Assembly: GCA_014529385.2 (NCBI GenBank)
Contig: CM043960.1
Coordinates: 73,299,910 to 73,363,909, forward strand
DNA from: Adiantum capillus-veneris
Lineage: Eukaryota > Streptophyta > Polypodiopsida > Polypodiales > Pteridaceae
DNA length: 64,000 nt
Reading direction: 5' to 3'
This document shows positions 23,400 to 34,003 of this stretch, piece after piece. The position numbers were made by a program, and so were the translations under genes. Each line of letters starts with the position of its first letter. The stretch's first letter is position 1. The notes under the pieces are model-generated. The model ran no database searches, was not told the origin of the DNA, and worked only from the letters and a program-made list of their open reading frames with translations.

Positions 23400-23646
23400 T
23401 TTTTTGAGAGTACAAGAACTTTGAAACACACACACACACACCCTATGTATAACGGCCTAAAAAGGTAGGGAAAGAAGCATCCCATCACACACACACACAC
23501 ACTCGCATATGGGAACAGTCCCTAAGGACTTAGAACTTGTCTTCGGGTTACCAAGGGGATATTGAACCCAAAACCTTAAGCACATAGGCTATGACTCTAC
23601 CAACTGGGTGCTAGACTCTACCAACTGAGCTAGCACCTGTTGACTG
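23400..23646 (-). mobile_element. tRNA-derived SINE with duplicated A-box region
   Basis: Read on the minus strand, a head reading GCTAGCTCAGTTGGTAGAGT (near 23615-23633) is a good tRNA A-box. A tandem copy, CTAGCACCCAGTTGGTAGAG, lies near 23595-23613. The B-box GGGTTCAATATCC is at 23557-23569. A body with two (TG)n tracts follows and ends in an A-run at about 23396-23406. Flanking TGAGTGATTTTTT copies complete the SINE structure. SINEs are transcribed by RNA polymerase III from these boxes and mobilised by LINE machinery. Part of the head junction (CTAGCACC.GTTGACT) recurs near 23693-23706. Confidence 0.72.
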
Positions 23647-23659
23647 TGAGTGATTTTTT
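23647..23659 (+). repeat. SINE target-site duplication, right copy
   Basis: Second copy of TGAGTGATTTTTT. Confidence 0.7.
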
Positions 23660-23859
23660 CAAAGGCCTGCGTATAAGGATAAGGGTAAAGCCTAGCACCC
23701 GTTGACTTTGAGTGATTTTTTCAAAGGCCTAGGTATAAGGGTAAAGCTGTTCGAGTGATTCTTGCTAGTAGCTACAGACATAGCGATACTCAAGCTAAAG
23801 CTATCTATAGAGCTGAAAGGGTCGAGAGATTTTGTGGCCAAGTTAATTCTAGGGGCCTG

Positions 23860-25661
23860 AGGTGGGTGGTAATGTTTACTAGTGCGCACTGGGTAGTGTG
23901 GTTGCTTGCAGCGATTACATGGCTGACGCTTCACTCGGCTCACTTTCCGGCTCGTCGGCTCTTCCTAGTTCACATCACGAGATCAGGGGCAAAATCAAGA
24001 TTGCTTAGGCAGGCATGGCGGGTGCTGCAGGTGGTGCAAAAGGTGTTGCTGGTGGGCTGCTATGGGCTAGTAGCGGCAGGGCTGATGGTAGGGAAACCTG
24101 GCCAAGCCATGTGGATGCTGGGTGTAGCAATTACCATAGCCGGTGCTTGTCCAGACCACTGGCGCAGGACCGGCACCATCCCCTACTCGTATTTTGAGGT
24201 GGTGGTGATTGTGGCTTGCTGCAGCGGGGTATACATGGCAGCTGTCCAATTACCTGCCAAGCAAAATACCCAGATCGTCTCGCGTGCCCACGCAGAGGAC
24301 TCGGCGCTGCTAGGAAGCTTTCCACTTGTGTGCTTGGTGCATTACGTTTTGGTGCTGCGTACCCGGCGAACACACATGACCCTCACAGCCACAGCATCCC
24401 TCGGAGCGCTGACCCAACTTCTGGCAGAAGAACGCCAACGCCTCGAGAAAAGGCTGGACTCGGCATTCGAGAGTTTCCATGCTGTCTGTAACATGAACAG
24501 AATCGAAGCATCCCTCGAGCGGGTAGGCACGTGCTGGGGAACTGCCTCTGTGGGTCTCTCTTGCTCGCAGTAGCATGTGCCTGCTTGAAAAGAAGCAAGT
24601 CGCGACCCTTTATCGGTGCAGGGCCGGAGGAGGAAAGAGATTTTGTGCATTCTGCTTTGCAAGGGTGGGTGATATATGGAAGTCTTCTGTGCATACAAGC
24701 GGCGGTGGTGGCCGGTGTGTATAGCTATTACACAGTAGCTTTGAGGAGATTTAATCCATTCAATGCAAGGGAAGGGATTGTCTTCAACAGGTGGTGGAGT
24801 GGTGATGCTCTTGCTTGGCTTGGTGTCCGCGCAGGTCGATGGAGGAGCCAGACCCGATCTGCTGCGTCAAGTGTAGGAGCTGATGCCTTGAGCAGCACCA
24901 TGGTACCTCTGCTGGCAAACCCTGCGCAGTCAGTGGTGGGGATGCTGGCTTGGTCGCAGCCGTTCCTGGACAGCATAGCTGGATATGCAGGGGCATCGCT
25001 GAAGAGATCAGTTGCTCTGCAAATCATTGGGCATGTCAGAGATAGCGAAACGCGTGCAAAGGCCATGACGAATTGGCCCATAAAGGGCTTTGCAAACCAA
25101 GATGAAATTTTGCAAGTGGGCAACCTGCTGCGCAATGTGGTCCTCCTGCTCAACGCAGACACTGATGATATCAACAAGCCACTCCTTGAAGTCGTTCAGG
25201 GCTCGGTGGGCACTGTGGGTGAATGGGCAACTTATGTGCTGGTTTGCGCTGGAGAGCGACCACCATGGTTTCTGCGCATGAAATGCGCAATGGTGAGGGC
25301 GCTAGAGCGTCACAACCACTGCGAGTACACTGAAGCTTTCAGATGTTCAGGAGATACAACGAAGGAGTTCCGATTGTTCGGCAAGGATGGAATGCTGGGC
25401 AGGGTAATGCTATATTGTCTCTGTATCGCAGGTGTTTCTACAACCTGGGATGCTACAGATGAGGACGATTGCGTGTACATTGCTATGGTACAATGCATAG
25501 TAGCGGTTTTGCAGCTCCATAGCAACTTTGCAAGCATTCAGGGCCTCGTGGGGAGCCTCGAGATCGATATGGTAACAGTTTTCGCTCCTGACCAAGGCAT
25601 CAGGGATGATACCATGACCAACTCCAACATTTTCGTTAGTTTGCATGAAAAAGTCAATTAA
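23860..25661 (+). CDS. Multi-pass membrane protein of unknown function, with a frame break
   Basis: Two overlapping frames look like one protein. The first (to 24573) carries about four hydrophobic segments, for example VVWLLAAITWLTL, VLLVGCYGLVAAGLMV, VVVIVACCSGVYMAA and FPLVCLVHYVLVL. The second (open from 24492, to the TAA at 25661) starts with two more (CGSLLLAVACACL and WVIYGSLLCIQAAVVAGVY), then about 300 mostly soluble residues (including VGEWATYVLVCAGERPPWFL). The shift falls at 24492-24573: a 1-nt indel, or a very short intron, would join them. Base composition is much richer in GC than its neighbours, as in a real gene. The ATG at 23755 lies in the upstream repeat array, so the true N-terminus is missing or on an unseen exon. 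I recognise no family. It could be a plant lineage-specific gene or a captured fragment. Confidence 0.6.
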
Positions 25662-25915
25662 TAATCCTTAACTGATCATTTTATGTCTTCTGATGTCTTT
25701 AATAAGCCATCGCTTCAGTGCACAAGGAGACTCCCCGACATCCTAGAAACATCAAAATAAGAGGAAGTCTCACCCCAACTCGTGTCCCACCAAAATGTGA
25801 GCCAAAGCCTTGAATAAGCTAATGGCCTTTTTATTGTGATATCATTACTTCAAACTTTTAAAAATGTCCTTGAATCCCTATGCTATTCAATTTGTGAAAA
25901 CCCTTCTTACTATAT
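25662..25915 (+). other. AT-rich 3' flank of the membrane-protein gene
   Basis: AT-rich non-coding sequence that would hold the 3' UTR. Near 25675-25705 it contains TTTTATGTCTTCTGATGTCT and AATAAGCC. No clear polyadenylation signal could be assigned. Confidence 0.4.
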
Positions 25916-26109
25916 ATGAAATGCCTTGGAAATTTTGAGGCCAAAGAGGGCACCCACGTGTCTCCCTCTCGCTTCTTCTGCAGCACATTGAAGACCTCGC
26001 TTCTTCTGCAACACATTTTAATGGCCTCTGAAGACCTCGCAAGGCTGAAAATTCGCTGTCGTGCGTGCGTGTGCCTTATGCACTACTGCGGAGCCAATAC
26101 ACTGCGCGC

Positions 26110-26112
26110 AGG

Positions 26113-26184
<72 letters not shown>

Positions 26185-26365
26185 ACAGTCACTACAGTGG
26201 CGCGGGGCCTGCTTCCACGCTGACCTGCAGGCTGGAGACTCAGGCGGGATCCTCAGCACTGTCTGTGTGCGTCACTTCCACGCTAACCTACAAGGAGTCA
26301 GCAGCGCTCACGCGGCTGTCTGTGTGCGTCACTTCCACGCTGACCTACAAGGAGTCAGCAGCTCC

Positions 26366-26400
<35 letters not shown>

Positions 26401-26441
26401 CATGATAGTCCACATCCACGTTGACCTGCAAGGAGTGAGCA

Positions 26442-26481
<40 letters not shown>

Positions 26482-26522
26482 CATGATAGTCCACACTATG
26501 CAGGTATTGGAGGAGCGCTCTC

Positions 26523-26589
<67 letters not shown>

Positions 26590-26600
26590 AGTGGCGCCAT
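26110..26600. repeat. (CT)n tracts alternating with a ~33-bp minisatellite
   Basis: Units like CACTTCCACGCTGACCTACA plus AGGAGTCAGCAGC occur near 26212, 26271, 26329 and, diverged, 26415. They are separated by (CT)n runs at about 26112-26181, 26367-26398, 26442-26479 and 26519-26587. CCACATGATAGTCCACA occurs twice (26398 and 26479). The long open frame across it is a repeat artefact. Confidence 0.85.
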
Positions 26601-26610
26601 TGGCCACTTT

Positions 26611-26830
26611 CGGCCAGTTTTGCATTGAGCTGAGCGAGAGACTGAGAGTGTGCGTCACTGCGTGTGTTTGTGCAGGTCGACAACTCGCTGAGCGCAGTAC
26701 TGCCCTTGCCAGTTTTGCATTGCGCTGAATTGCTGAGAGTGTGTGAGTGTGTTTGTGCAGGTCGACAACTCGCAAACCCACTGTACTGCGTGCACGTTGG
26801 CACTGCAGAGCCACTGTACTGCGTGCATGC
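26611..26830. repeat. Tandem duplication (~97 bp) with TGTTTGTGCAGGTCGACAAC
   Basis: GCCAGTTTTGCATTG...CTGAGAGTGTG...TGTTTGTGCAGGTCGACAAC appears at about 26613-26690 and again at about 26709-26770. A shorter repeat, CCACTGTACTGCGTGCA, follows at about 26778 and 26811. Confidence 0.8.
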
Positions 26831-27095
26831 TCGAGTGTGTGTGTGTGTGTCTACGCGCACGCTCGTGCGGCACTTGAGTGTGGGTGTAGTCAAGACTCAA
26901 GAGAGTGTGGGATTGGGTGCGTGCACTGAAGGGCCGCTGTATATTGAGTAGCAACTCCTCATCGTCGAGAGAGAGAGAGAGAGTTTGAGAGGGAATGGCC
27001 CATTGACCAGCTGCTTCCCTCCTTGCCTGAGAGACTCCTTGCCCTCTTCTAGGGGTGCTTGGAGCTGAGCCGCAGAGACAGGTTCATATTATCGG

Positions 27096-27097
<2 letters not shown>

Positions 27098-27137
<40 letters not shown>
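27098..27137. repeat. (GA)n microsatellite
   Basis: GGGAGGGAGAGAGAG tract; further (GA)n at about 26969-26985. Confidence 0.9.
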
Positions 27138-27140
<3 letters not shown>

Positions 27141-27399
27141 CTCCTTACACTCCAAAATACAATGTGCTCCGGCTTTTTTCTAACACTGGTGTGTATCCAC
27201 GCCAATTGAAGGTAGGCAGTCCGTGCTCCGAGCCAATCGACTTTCTCGAAGGTTGTCGCTCGGCAAGCAACAAACAAATACAAGGTGGGAGCGAGCATCA
27301 TTTGGGTGGCGAAGACAGTGAAGGCGAGCGATTGTGGGCACCGGAAAACGCTCCCGATGGTCATTTTTTGACAAGCAACAAGAGATCAAGGCAAGAACA

Positions 27400-28920
27400 A
27401 TCGAGCGGTGGTGGGTGGCGAAGGCAAGCGACGCGGGCAAGGAGACGAGCGTGGCCGAATTACGAGCAACAACAAACAATCCTCGTCTACATTCGAAGGT
27501 TTTTTTACGGTAAGCTTTTCGTGTTTCGTGTGCAGCCACCTTGAGGTGTTCTCATTGTCAAACTTACACTTTGAAAATTCAACTCCTGTGTCAAACAAAA
27601 GGTGTGTGAGTGCAATCCCATTAGACATTGCACATAAATAAAAAACATCAATCTTCTAATTAAAAGCAGTCGAGTTCCCTTGAACACTATAAATAATTTT
27701 TTTAAAAACTGGAAATTGGAAGAGCTTGGACAGCTGGAAAAATTAGAGCATTTACTGGTTAAAATTAAAATTTGTATATTTCGGCACCGTCGCTTCTAGG
27801 CAAGCTCGAAATCTGCCTAAGAATTTGTATTTTTTTCCAATAAAAATAACTTTAGATTTTGATAGTATTGTTATAGCAAAGCTCGGAATCTAGCTAAGAA
27901 TTTGCAATTTTGGCCATTAAAAATAACATTAAAAACCGGAGATGCACTCGAGCGGCGGAGGCGAACAGTGTGGCGAAGGCGAACGATGGTGGGTAGCGAA
28001 GGCAACCGACGAGGATGGGGAGACTAGAGTGTGCGGTTACTTTGAGGTGTTCTCAATGTCAAAATGACACTTTGAAAATTAGAATTCAAGTCCTATGCGA
28101 GGCAAATGGGTTTGTGAGTGCAATCCCATTAAACATTTCACAGGAATGGAGAAACTCCGAGCCAATTGCGATTAAAAATAACATTAAAAACTGGAGATAC
28201 ACTCGGGGGGCGAAGGCGAGTTAAGCCCAATATTAACCGGTTTTTCAAAGAATTCTTAAAGTTTAACCTATTTTTTTAAAAATCTCAAACCCGTTAATTT
28301 ATTCTACGACGTAGTGAACCAAAGATATCGACATACCTCGGTCCTCAACTAGCTCATAATATATTGCAAATCTCAAAGAAAGAATAAAGCCAACATCATT
28401 ATCTGCAAATAGAAAATAACGGATTACTGGTAACTGTAAGCATACCTTGAGTCTTGATCTCGGCTTTTCTCGTGGTTTTGATCATGAAGTGGTCATTGTG
28501 AGAGAGGTAGCTATGAGACAATCGACTGTAGAGGCCATATTAGGCTTGCGGCTCCAACATCACGTGTAGGTTGTTTCAACCCTCAAGGCTTCTGAGTACC
28601 AACCCTCAGTACACCTTGAAACATTCCCTCTGCAACCCTCATGCCTCGTGAGTTGTGGGTAGCCCTTAGCCCTCAAGCGTCACGTTATGAACTCGCACAC
28701 CCTCCCTTCTCCTATGCACTATGTTCCAACGTTCCCTCTCTAAATAAATATTTGTTAGAAAGCTTGCGCGTGCTGGAGCCTTGGGGTTTTCTCAAGGTCA
28801 AAATGACAGTTCCAAATTTAAAATTCAACTCGTGTGCCAGGCATGTGGCTGCAATCCCATTAAACATTACATAGAAAAAAATACCCACTATGAAACAACA
28901 AATATCCATCTTCTAATTTG
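27400..28920. repeat. Three diverged copies of a dispersed repeat
   Basis: A segment with core GAGGTGTTCTCA..GTCAAA and ending in CAATCCCATTA.ACATT occurs near 27541-27635, 28043-28137 and, more diverged, 28783-28870. The first two copies share an upstream block (GGTGGGTGGCGAAGGCAAGC near 27410; GGTGGGTAGCGAAGGCAACC near 27987). A further direct repeat, TTAAAAATAACATTAAAAAC, is at about 27917 and 28173. GGCGAA-rich stretches give short open frames with no recognisable protein. Confidence 0.7.
28142..28169 (+). repeat. 28-bp exact copy of Helitron-gene exon sequence
   Basis: The 28 bases here are identical to 45263-45290, inside exon 4 of the spliced gene at 44564-45332 (encoding LGMEKLRANC). 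The other two copies of the local repeat lack this segment at the same position, so it looks like an inserted scrap. Confidence 0.7.
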
Positions 28921-28933
28921 ATGATAAAACATC

Positions 28934-28968
<35 letters not shown>

Positions 28969-29556
28969 GCTAGCCACTTTTAACCACAAGCTATCTCTCT
29001 ACACCTTTACACAGTAGCCTTAGGTGCCACTAGGACCACTACACATACGTTCTATTACGCTGCCATGCTCTCCAAATTGATTATATTGAAAGTTCTTGAA
29101 GCTGGATTTCTCTCAAAATTTGTAGGTTTTTCGCCTTCAAATCTAAAATTTACTAAGTTGAATCTCAAAAAAGTAGATCTTATTGAAGTTTGAAACTCGA
29201 ACTGCTCTTACTATGTTTGAAGAGTTTTACATTAAATTCATAGAGATAAATACAAACAAAAACCACTTTCCGAGGGTTGGCAAGCATGACACCTACGCAC
29301 AAAAAAAGGGACACATGGTGCCCATGTATGATTCACACGCACAAAAAAGTGTTTTTTATTTTTATTTTTGAGCTTAATGGCATTGTTCCATACACATGAA
29401 GCATTAGTGTTAGACAAATGTATATTTGTGTGCTCAACATAAATAGCCACACTGAATTCATACGCACAAAAGACAAACTTGCTTACATTGTGCATACAAG
29501 CTTGCCAATGTGCACACAAAACATAATGTTGTGAGTGCACACGCGAGCGCACGCGC

Positions 29557-29560
<4 letters not shown>
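28921..29560. other. No gene recognised
   Basis: AT-rich sequence with a (CT)n run near 28939-28966. Short frames carry no recognisable protein. Confidence 0.5.

Positions 29561-29632
<72 letters not shown>
29561..29632. repeat. (GA)n microsatellite
   Basis: About 36 GA units preceded by CGCGCGCGAG-like sequence. Confidence 0.95.
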
Positions 29633-29633
<1 letters not shown>

Positions 29634-29848
29634 GTCAAGAAAATCTGTGCTAAAAACTAGCCCAACATTTTCTGTTTTAGAGGAACAAGTAATTCCTTAT
29701 ACTGCAATGGAAAACATAGAGCTCATTACCTTATCTACGTTGTTCTGAGAAATGTTGGATGAGACAAGCAAGGCCCCTTGACACATCCACACGTAAATAA
29801 ATTGGACTCTTTCTCTTGATCATGGATAACATAGCTGTCAAGAATCTA

Positions 29849-30293
29849 GAGGGAATTGGAAGAGCCAGTTTATTGCAATGGGGTAGGAAAATTTGATTGA
29901 CCAGTCTACCAAGCTTCCATCTTCCTCTCCTTCTTCATGCATATAGCCATGATAAGTACATTTTCTAGCACCATGGGAAGAACCCAAGAGAGGGAAGGTT
30001 TTGAAAGTGATACGGACAATGGTAATAGACCGATGAGTCTTGATCCCTGAGCATACTATTTCAATGTGAGTTGGGAGAACCAACCTGCAATAGTTCGAGA
30101 AAGAATTGGGAGAGCCTCTCTACCATATTGCGGGAGAAAACTAACAAAAACAGTCTACACACTTGGGTTGTTCAGGCTTTCTCCCCTTCTGCATGCAACC
30201 ATGAAAAAAATGTTCTTGACATCATAGAGAGAATCCATGAGAAAAGATGTTTTGAAAGGCATACAAAAAATGATAAGGGACCTACAAGAAGTC
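29849..30293. repeat. Diverged tandem duplication interrupted by the LTR element
   Basis: About 29849-30060 and 30106-30293 align by eye over common blocks (GAATTGG.AGAGCC, CAGTCTAC, CATGCA....CCATGA, GGTTTTGAAAG.). The second copy continues at 39284 after the inserted LTR element. It is strongly diverged. No product is recognised. Confidence 0.4.
30289..30293 (+). repeat. Target-site duplication AAGTC, left copy
   Basis: AAGTC directly before the LTR start TGTGCGC; identical to 39284-39288. Confidence 0.9.
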
Positions 30294-30890
30294 TGTGCGC
30301 TCCTTGCCGCACTGTCGAAGCAAGGGACTTGCCAATACACCGTGTGCGAGCCACAAATGGCTCCAAGCACACAACAAGCCTAAACTAGCAAGCTCAAGAG
30401 AGCAAAGGGTGTGTCACTCACCGCTCTACGCTCGCCTTCGTGGTGGATTCCTCGCCGCGATGAAGAAGAAGCTACGGTCGTGCTGCGCTCAACCGCTTCG
30501 CCGCCGTCGTGCCTTCGTAATGCTCGATTGGACACACACTCTCCCTCTCTCTCTCTCTCTCACACACACACACCCACACACACACACAAGGAGGTGAAGA
30601 AGAAGAAGATGGAGATGGAGATGGAGCAAGAGCACTCTTCTATTGCACAAATGAGAGAATGAGTAAAAATTAGGTTTAGTTGGCTTTTATATGAGCTCAC
30701 CCCATTCACACTTGGACGCCCATGCTTAGCCAACTAATCCCTTGAATGTCCCAGTTAGAGTGCGTCTCTCATCGGCGATCACTCTTACCCTTTTCCTATT
30801 GGTCCGACAAGCCCGGTACCTGACTCTACCAAATACATAATACGTGTCCATCGTAGGTGATGGGGTGTCCGTGAGCCGTGAGGGTTAACA
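30294..30890 (-). repeat. 3' LTR (copy A)
   Basis: 597 bp. Nearly identical to 38685-39283 and 59209-59783. It contains a CT/AC microsatellite near 30540-30590 that varies in length among the three LTRs, and a minus-strand TATA-like ATATAAAAG (30684-30692). Confidence 0.95.
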
Positions 30891-30903
30891 TGCCCCCCTT
30901 CCT
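30891..30903 (-). promoter_or_regulatory. Polypurine tract
   Basis: Minus-strand AGGAAGGGGGGCA abuts the 3' LTR. The same sequence abuts the LTR of the second copy near 59784. Confidence 0.85.
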
Positions 30904-32521
30904 GATGTAGATTCCGTCCTCGGAAGCTATTGAGTTGAAGCTGGTTCGTCGAAGTGGAAGAGCATTTGAGATGAATGTCCTTAGCCTTCTTTAGTCACTG
31001 CAAAATCAAACAACATTGCCACAGTAATTGCATTCTCTTAAAAAGCATATGCAGTTTTAGGTAGACAAATTGATTGGTAAAAGAATTTCAAACAATTTGT
31101 TAGCAATGAACATTAAATTGCAATGTAATCAAATGCATAAACAAATGTAAAGGTAAAAAATTAAACAAGTATGGGGTCGCTAATTTGACGGTCGAAAGGC
31201 ACTAGAGATCGAATATTAATACCATGGGTAAGCTTCTTAATTATCTGTGGTCAATTAAGTTGTTTAATCGCGAGAGCCAAGTATTCATGTACGAGGGCTG
31301 ACTAGAGGCTATATCTAGAAGAACTTTTAGTTAAGCTATTATAAAAGGAATTTCTCATGAAATCATCGCCTGACTGATTACTTTTTCTTTGACCCCCCAA
31401 AGTCTTTTCACATTGATTCAATTATGATGTGTGTGCTTATTTTGTATGCCTTGGGTTTTTTGCTTTTCAAGGAAAAGCGTCCACACTGGGAACCTCTAGG
31501 GCTCTAGTACCATAGGCAATACATGTGAGTGAAGTACCAATTTAAGCAGGGATTTCTCTTCCAGCTTAAAATTTTACATTGTGGCACTTTGATTTTTTGT
31601 TTGTTCATTTTCAGCATTTTAATTTTGTAACTCTGGGGGGTCATATAACACTGTTACCCTCCCCAGGCTTATCACATTAGTAAACTCCCTTTATAATACT
31701 TAAGCTAAAGGTCACTAGGGTTAAGCCCACTAGAAAGCCCTAGTACATTTCACACAATGCTGCCTAAATCGGATTAAGAAACTAAGTAACCATTGCTTAT
31801 TAGGAAGGCATTCCCCATGGTATTAAGAGAAGATTTCTAATACCTAGCTTGGTCAAACTAGCTTAGTCGGACTGCTTGAGTTTTAAACCTAGACAACTGA
31901 TTATGACAAAAGATTACATTGAATTAAATGTTTGATACTAAGCAAATGCATTGAATATTATGCTACCAATCACAATCAAGGTAGACAAACATGGATGCAA
32001 AAAGATAAGGGCAATGCTAATGGACATAAAACACTTGTTTGTGTTGATGGTCGCGCTTGATTTGAAGTGTGAACGAGAGAAAGGTTCCATGAAGGTTCAA
32101 ATCCTACCAATAGCAACACGCTCCAGTACACACTAGGAAACAAAAGGAATACCTCCAGGAGGCACATTAGTAGCAAAAGAGAACTTCGCTAATCTCTCAA
32201 CTCTAAAACAGAAACACTCCTATCGTACTAATCTTACCTACCCTCCATCACTCAAGTGATGAGGATCAAAGGTGTTTTATGGCATAGGTTTCTGTTTCAT
32301 TGTACCAGATGTGACATGTGTAGGTCTGAGTCAATGTTTTGACTTTTAATGTGCATACTCGTTTGCTAATTGCTCTTGCTCTTTTTTTATTTTTTTTGTG
32401 AGTATAAAGCTTTATATGTACATTCCCTAAGATTAGGAGATATAGAGGTCAGGGAGAAAGGTTGAGAGGGAAGCAAGTGAATGATGGATGTCCACAAACA
32501 CTCCCCCCTTCCTTGGGTAGA
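30904..32521 (-). other. Non-coding 3' third of the LTR element
   Basis: About 1.6 kb with only short frames and no RT, RNase H or integrase motif in any frame that I can see. It is AT-rich. The same segment is conserved in the second copy (59797-61408). It may hold RNA packaging or transcription signals, but nothing in the sequence proves this. Confidence 0.7.
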
Positions 32522-32995
32522 TCATACCGTTTGAAATGAGCTTGTCACCCTTTGAAACCAATTGTTCCAGTTGGTAATAGGTGAGGATTTTTGCCAGTAG
32601 TTTTCTATTACCCTAGGCACCTCGTCAAGCTGCAAGGGTGGTAAGGTACTCTCCCAGGATCGAACTTGAAGTGGTTCATCAGGTGATTCTTGAACACTGG
32701 GAGGTGTGGGTTCTTTTGTAGCTTCATGGAGGTCCACTACTATAGATGGAGGCTGTGTAGAAGCTTTTACCTCTATGGATGTATTACATGAGAAGCTAGA
32801 AGCTTCATGGGACTCCCCCCTTCCTGAGCTAGGTGGAACAAATCGTTCTTTCTTTGGTACCCAAACTAGCTCGGGAGCGGGTGTGTAGCATTCTGTGATT
32901 TTTTTCTTTCCATGATCATTGATTCGTTTTGGAGCTACGGGATTGGGCTCACTTGGGTCATGTGATAGGTAAGAGCACAATCTACGTTTTGGCAC
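32522..32995 (-). CDS. Short Pro/Ser-rich domain downstream of protease
   Basis: 157 residues in the same frame as the protease, separated from it only by a TAG at about 32996. The sequence is rich in Pro, Ser and Glu (PPSVQESPDEPLQV) and ends WFQRVTSSFQTV. It has no recognisable domain. The second copy (61409-61882) keeps the same reading frame and the same TAG. Whether it is reached by stop readthrough, made separately, or simply follows an ancestral nonsense mutation is unknown. Confidence 0.5.
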   Translation of the reverse strand: MPKRRLCSYLSHDPSEPNPVAPKRINDHGKKKITECYTPAPELVWVPKKERFVPPSSGRGESHEASSFSCNTSIEVKASTQPPSIVVDLHEATKEPTPPSVQESPDEPLQVRSWESTLPPLQLDEVPRVIENYWQKSSPITNWNNWFQRVTSSFQTV

Positions 32996-33973
32996 CTAGA
33001 TTTGATCATTTCCTTGATAGTAGCCTTGGGCTTCCAATAGTCGTTTAGGGATCCATTGCAACATTTTCTTAATTTTCTTGGAGCGAGTGGTACGCTTCTT
33101 ACAAGGCTTCTGTTTTTTAGCACTAGTTATGGTCACTAAAGAAGATTTAGGGACCCACTTGTATGTTTTCTTCGTTACATTAGGATGAGTCTTGTCGGAA
33201 GCGATATACATTGCTTGTAGCATATTTAAGGGTATAGGCATTTCATCCCCCTCAGGTGTTACCCAGGTCGTCCCCCTATTTCCCCTAGTGTCTATGGTTG
33301 CTGCTAGGTGGACCCAATCCACATTGGCCGACTCAGTCATCCCAGGTAGGATATCCATATAAGGAGAATCTTGGCCAATGTCTGTATCCTTCTTACAAGT
33401 GTAACAATATTGTAGTGGGGCCGAGTGAACTGTGGTGTCAGAGCGATGATCAATAATGGTTTTACTCCCTAAGGGGTGTACCTTACCAGTCACCAAATAC
33501 ACTCTAAGGACAGAGTCTTGGAATTGCAAATAGACATGATTTTTAGACCAATCATGAACCATTTGTGCTTCCCTCATGAATGGTCGTCCTAAAATCATTT
33601 CATATGACATAAGGTGTTTAGAGAAATCCATTACAATGAACGTATGTCGTACCTTGTGTCCTAGAACTTTGATCTTAAGATCCTTGAGCATCCCCATAGG
33701 TTTGGCTATGGTACCATTTTCTATCTTTACCACAATGTTAGTAACACTAGGGCGGGGTTTTCCCATGGATTCCCAACAATCTTTTGTAACGATGCTAACT
33801 CCCGCACCACCATCAAGAATTCCCTTTATAGTTAATCCCTTGGTAGTGATGGGTAGGCTCGCATTAGACTCGTCGCCTTCAAAATACTGCCCTAATTCGT
33901 TAATGGGTACCTCGATCACAGACTCGTGTCCATCTAAGTCAAGTGATTGCACATGATTTTCCTCATCAATCAT
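32996..33973 (-). CDS. Retropepsin-like aspartic protease region
   Basis: 325 residues in frame with Gag upstream. The active-site stretch KGILDGGAGVSIVTKD (residue ~50) and the second motif EMILGRPFM (residue ~126) identify a retroviral-type aspartic protease, which would cleave the Gag polyprotein. D-G-G replaces D-S/T-G, as in the gypsy element at 17125. The C-terminal half is lysine-rich (KKQKPCKKRTTRSKK). A TAG separates it from Gag in this copy, whereas the second copy has a Gln codon there. Gag and protease were therefore originally one ORF. Confidence 0.82.
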   Translation of the reverse strand: MIDEENHVQSLDLDGHESVIEVPINELGQYFEGDESNASLPITTKGLTIKGILDGGAGVSIVTKDCWESMGKPRPSVTNIVVKIENGTIAKPMGMLKDLKIKVLGHKVRHTFIVMDFSKHLMSYEMILGRPFMREAQMVHDWSKNHVYLQFQDSVLRVYLVTGKVHPLGSKTIIDHRSDTTVHSAPLQYCYTCKKDTDIGQDSPYMDILPGMTESANVDWVHLAATIDTRGNRGTTWVTPEGDEMPIPLNMLQAMYIASDKTHPNVTKKTYKWVPKSSLVTITSAKKQKPCKKRTTRSKKIKKMLQWIPKRLLEAQGYYQGNDQI

Positions 33974-34003
33974 AATCGAGTCAGGCCTATTTGGTTGCGC
34001 AAA

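Noticed and set aside
23557-23633. A functional tRNA gene on the minus strand
   Set aside because: The A-box is duplicated and the acceptor stem does not pair; SINE features fit better.
24523-24574. A 50-bp intron joining the two membrane-protein frames
   Set aside because: GT and AG exist, but the interval is shorter than usual for plant introns; a simple indel is equally likely, so neither is asserted.
25916-26728. 270-residue plus-strand open frame
   Set aside because: Most of it is (CT)n and minisatellite translation; no domain or codon bias.
28985-29010. Helitron 5' end (TCTCTACACC-like)
   Set aside because: Short AT/CT-rich match without supporting context; too weak to call.
30295-30662. 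Open frames within the LTR, repeated at 38686-39066 and 59326-59568
   Set aside because: They sit inside LTRs, differ among copies because of microsatellite length, and match no protein.
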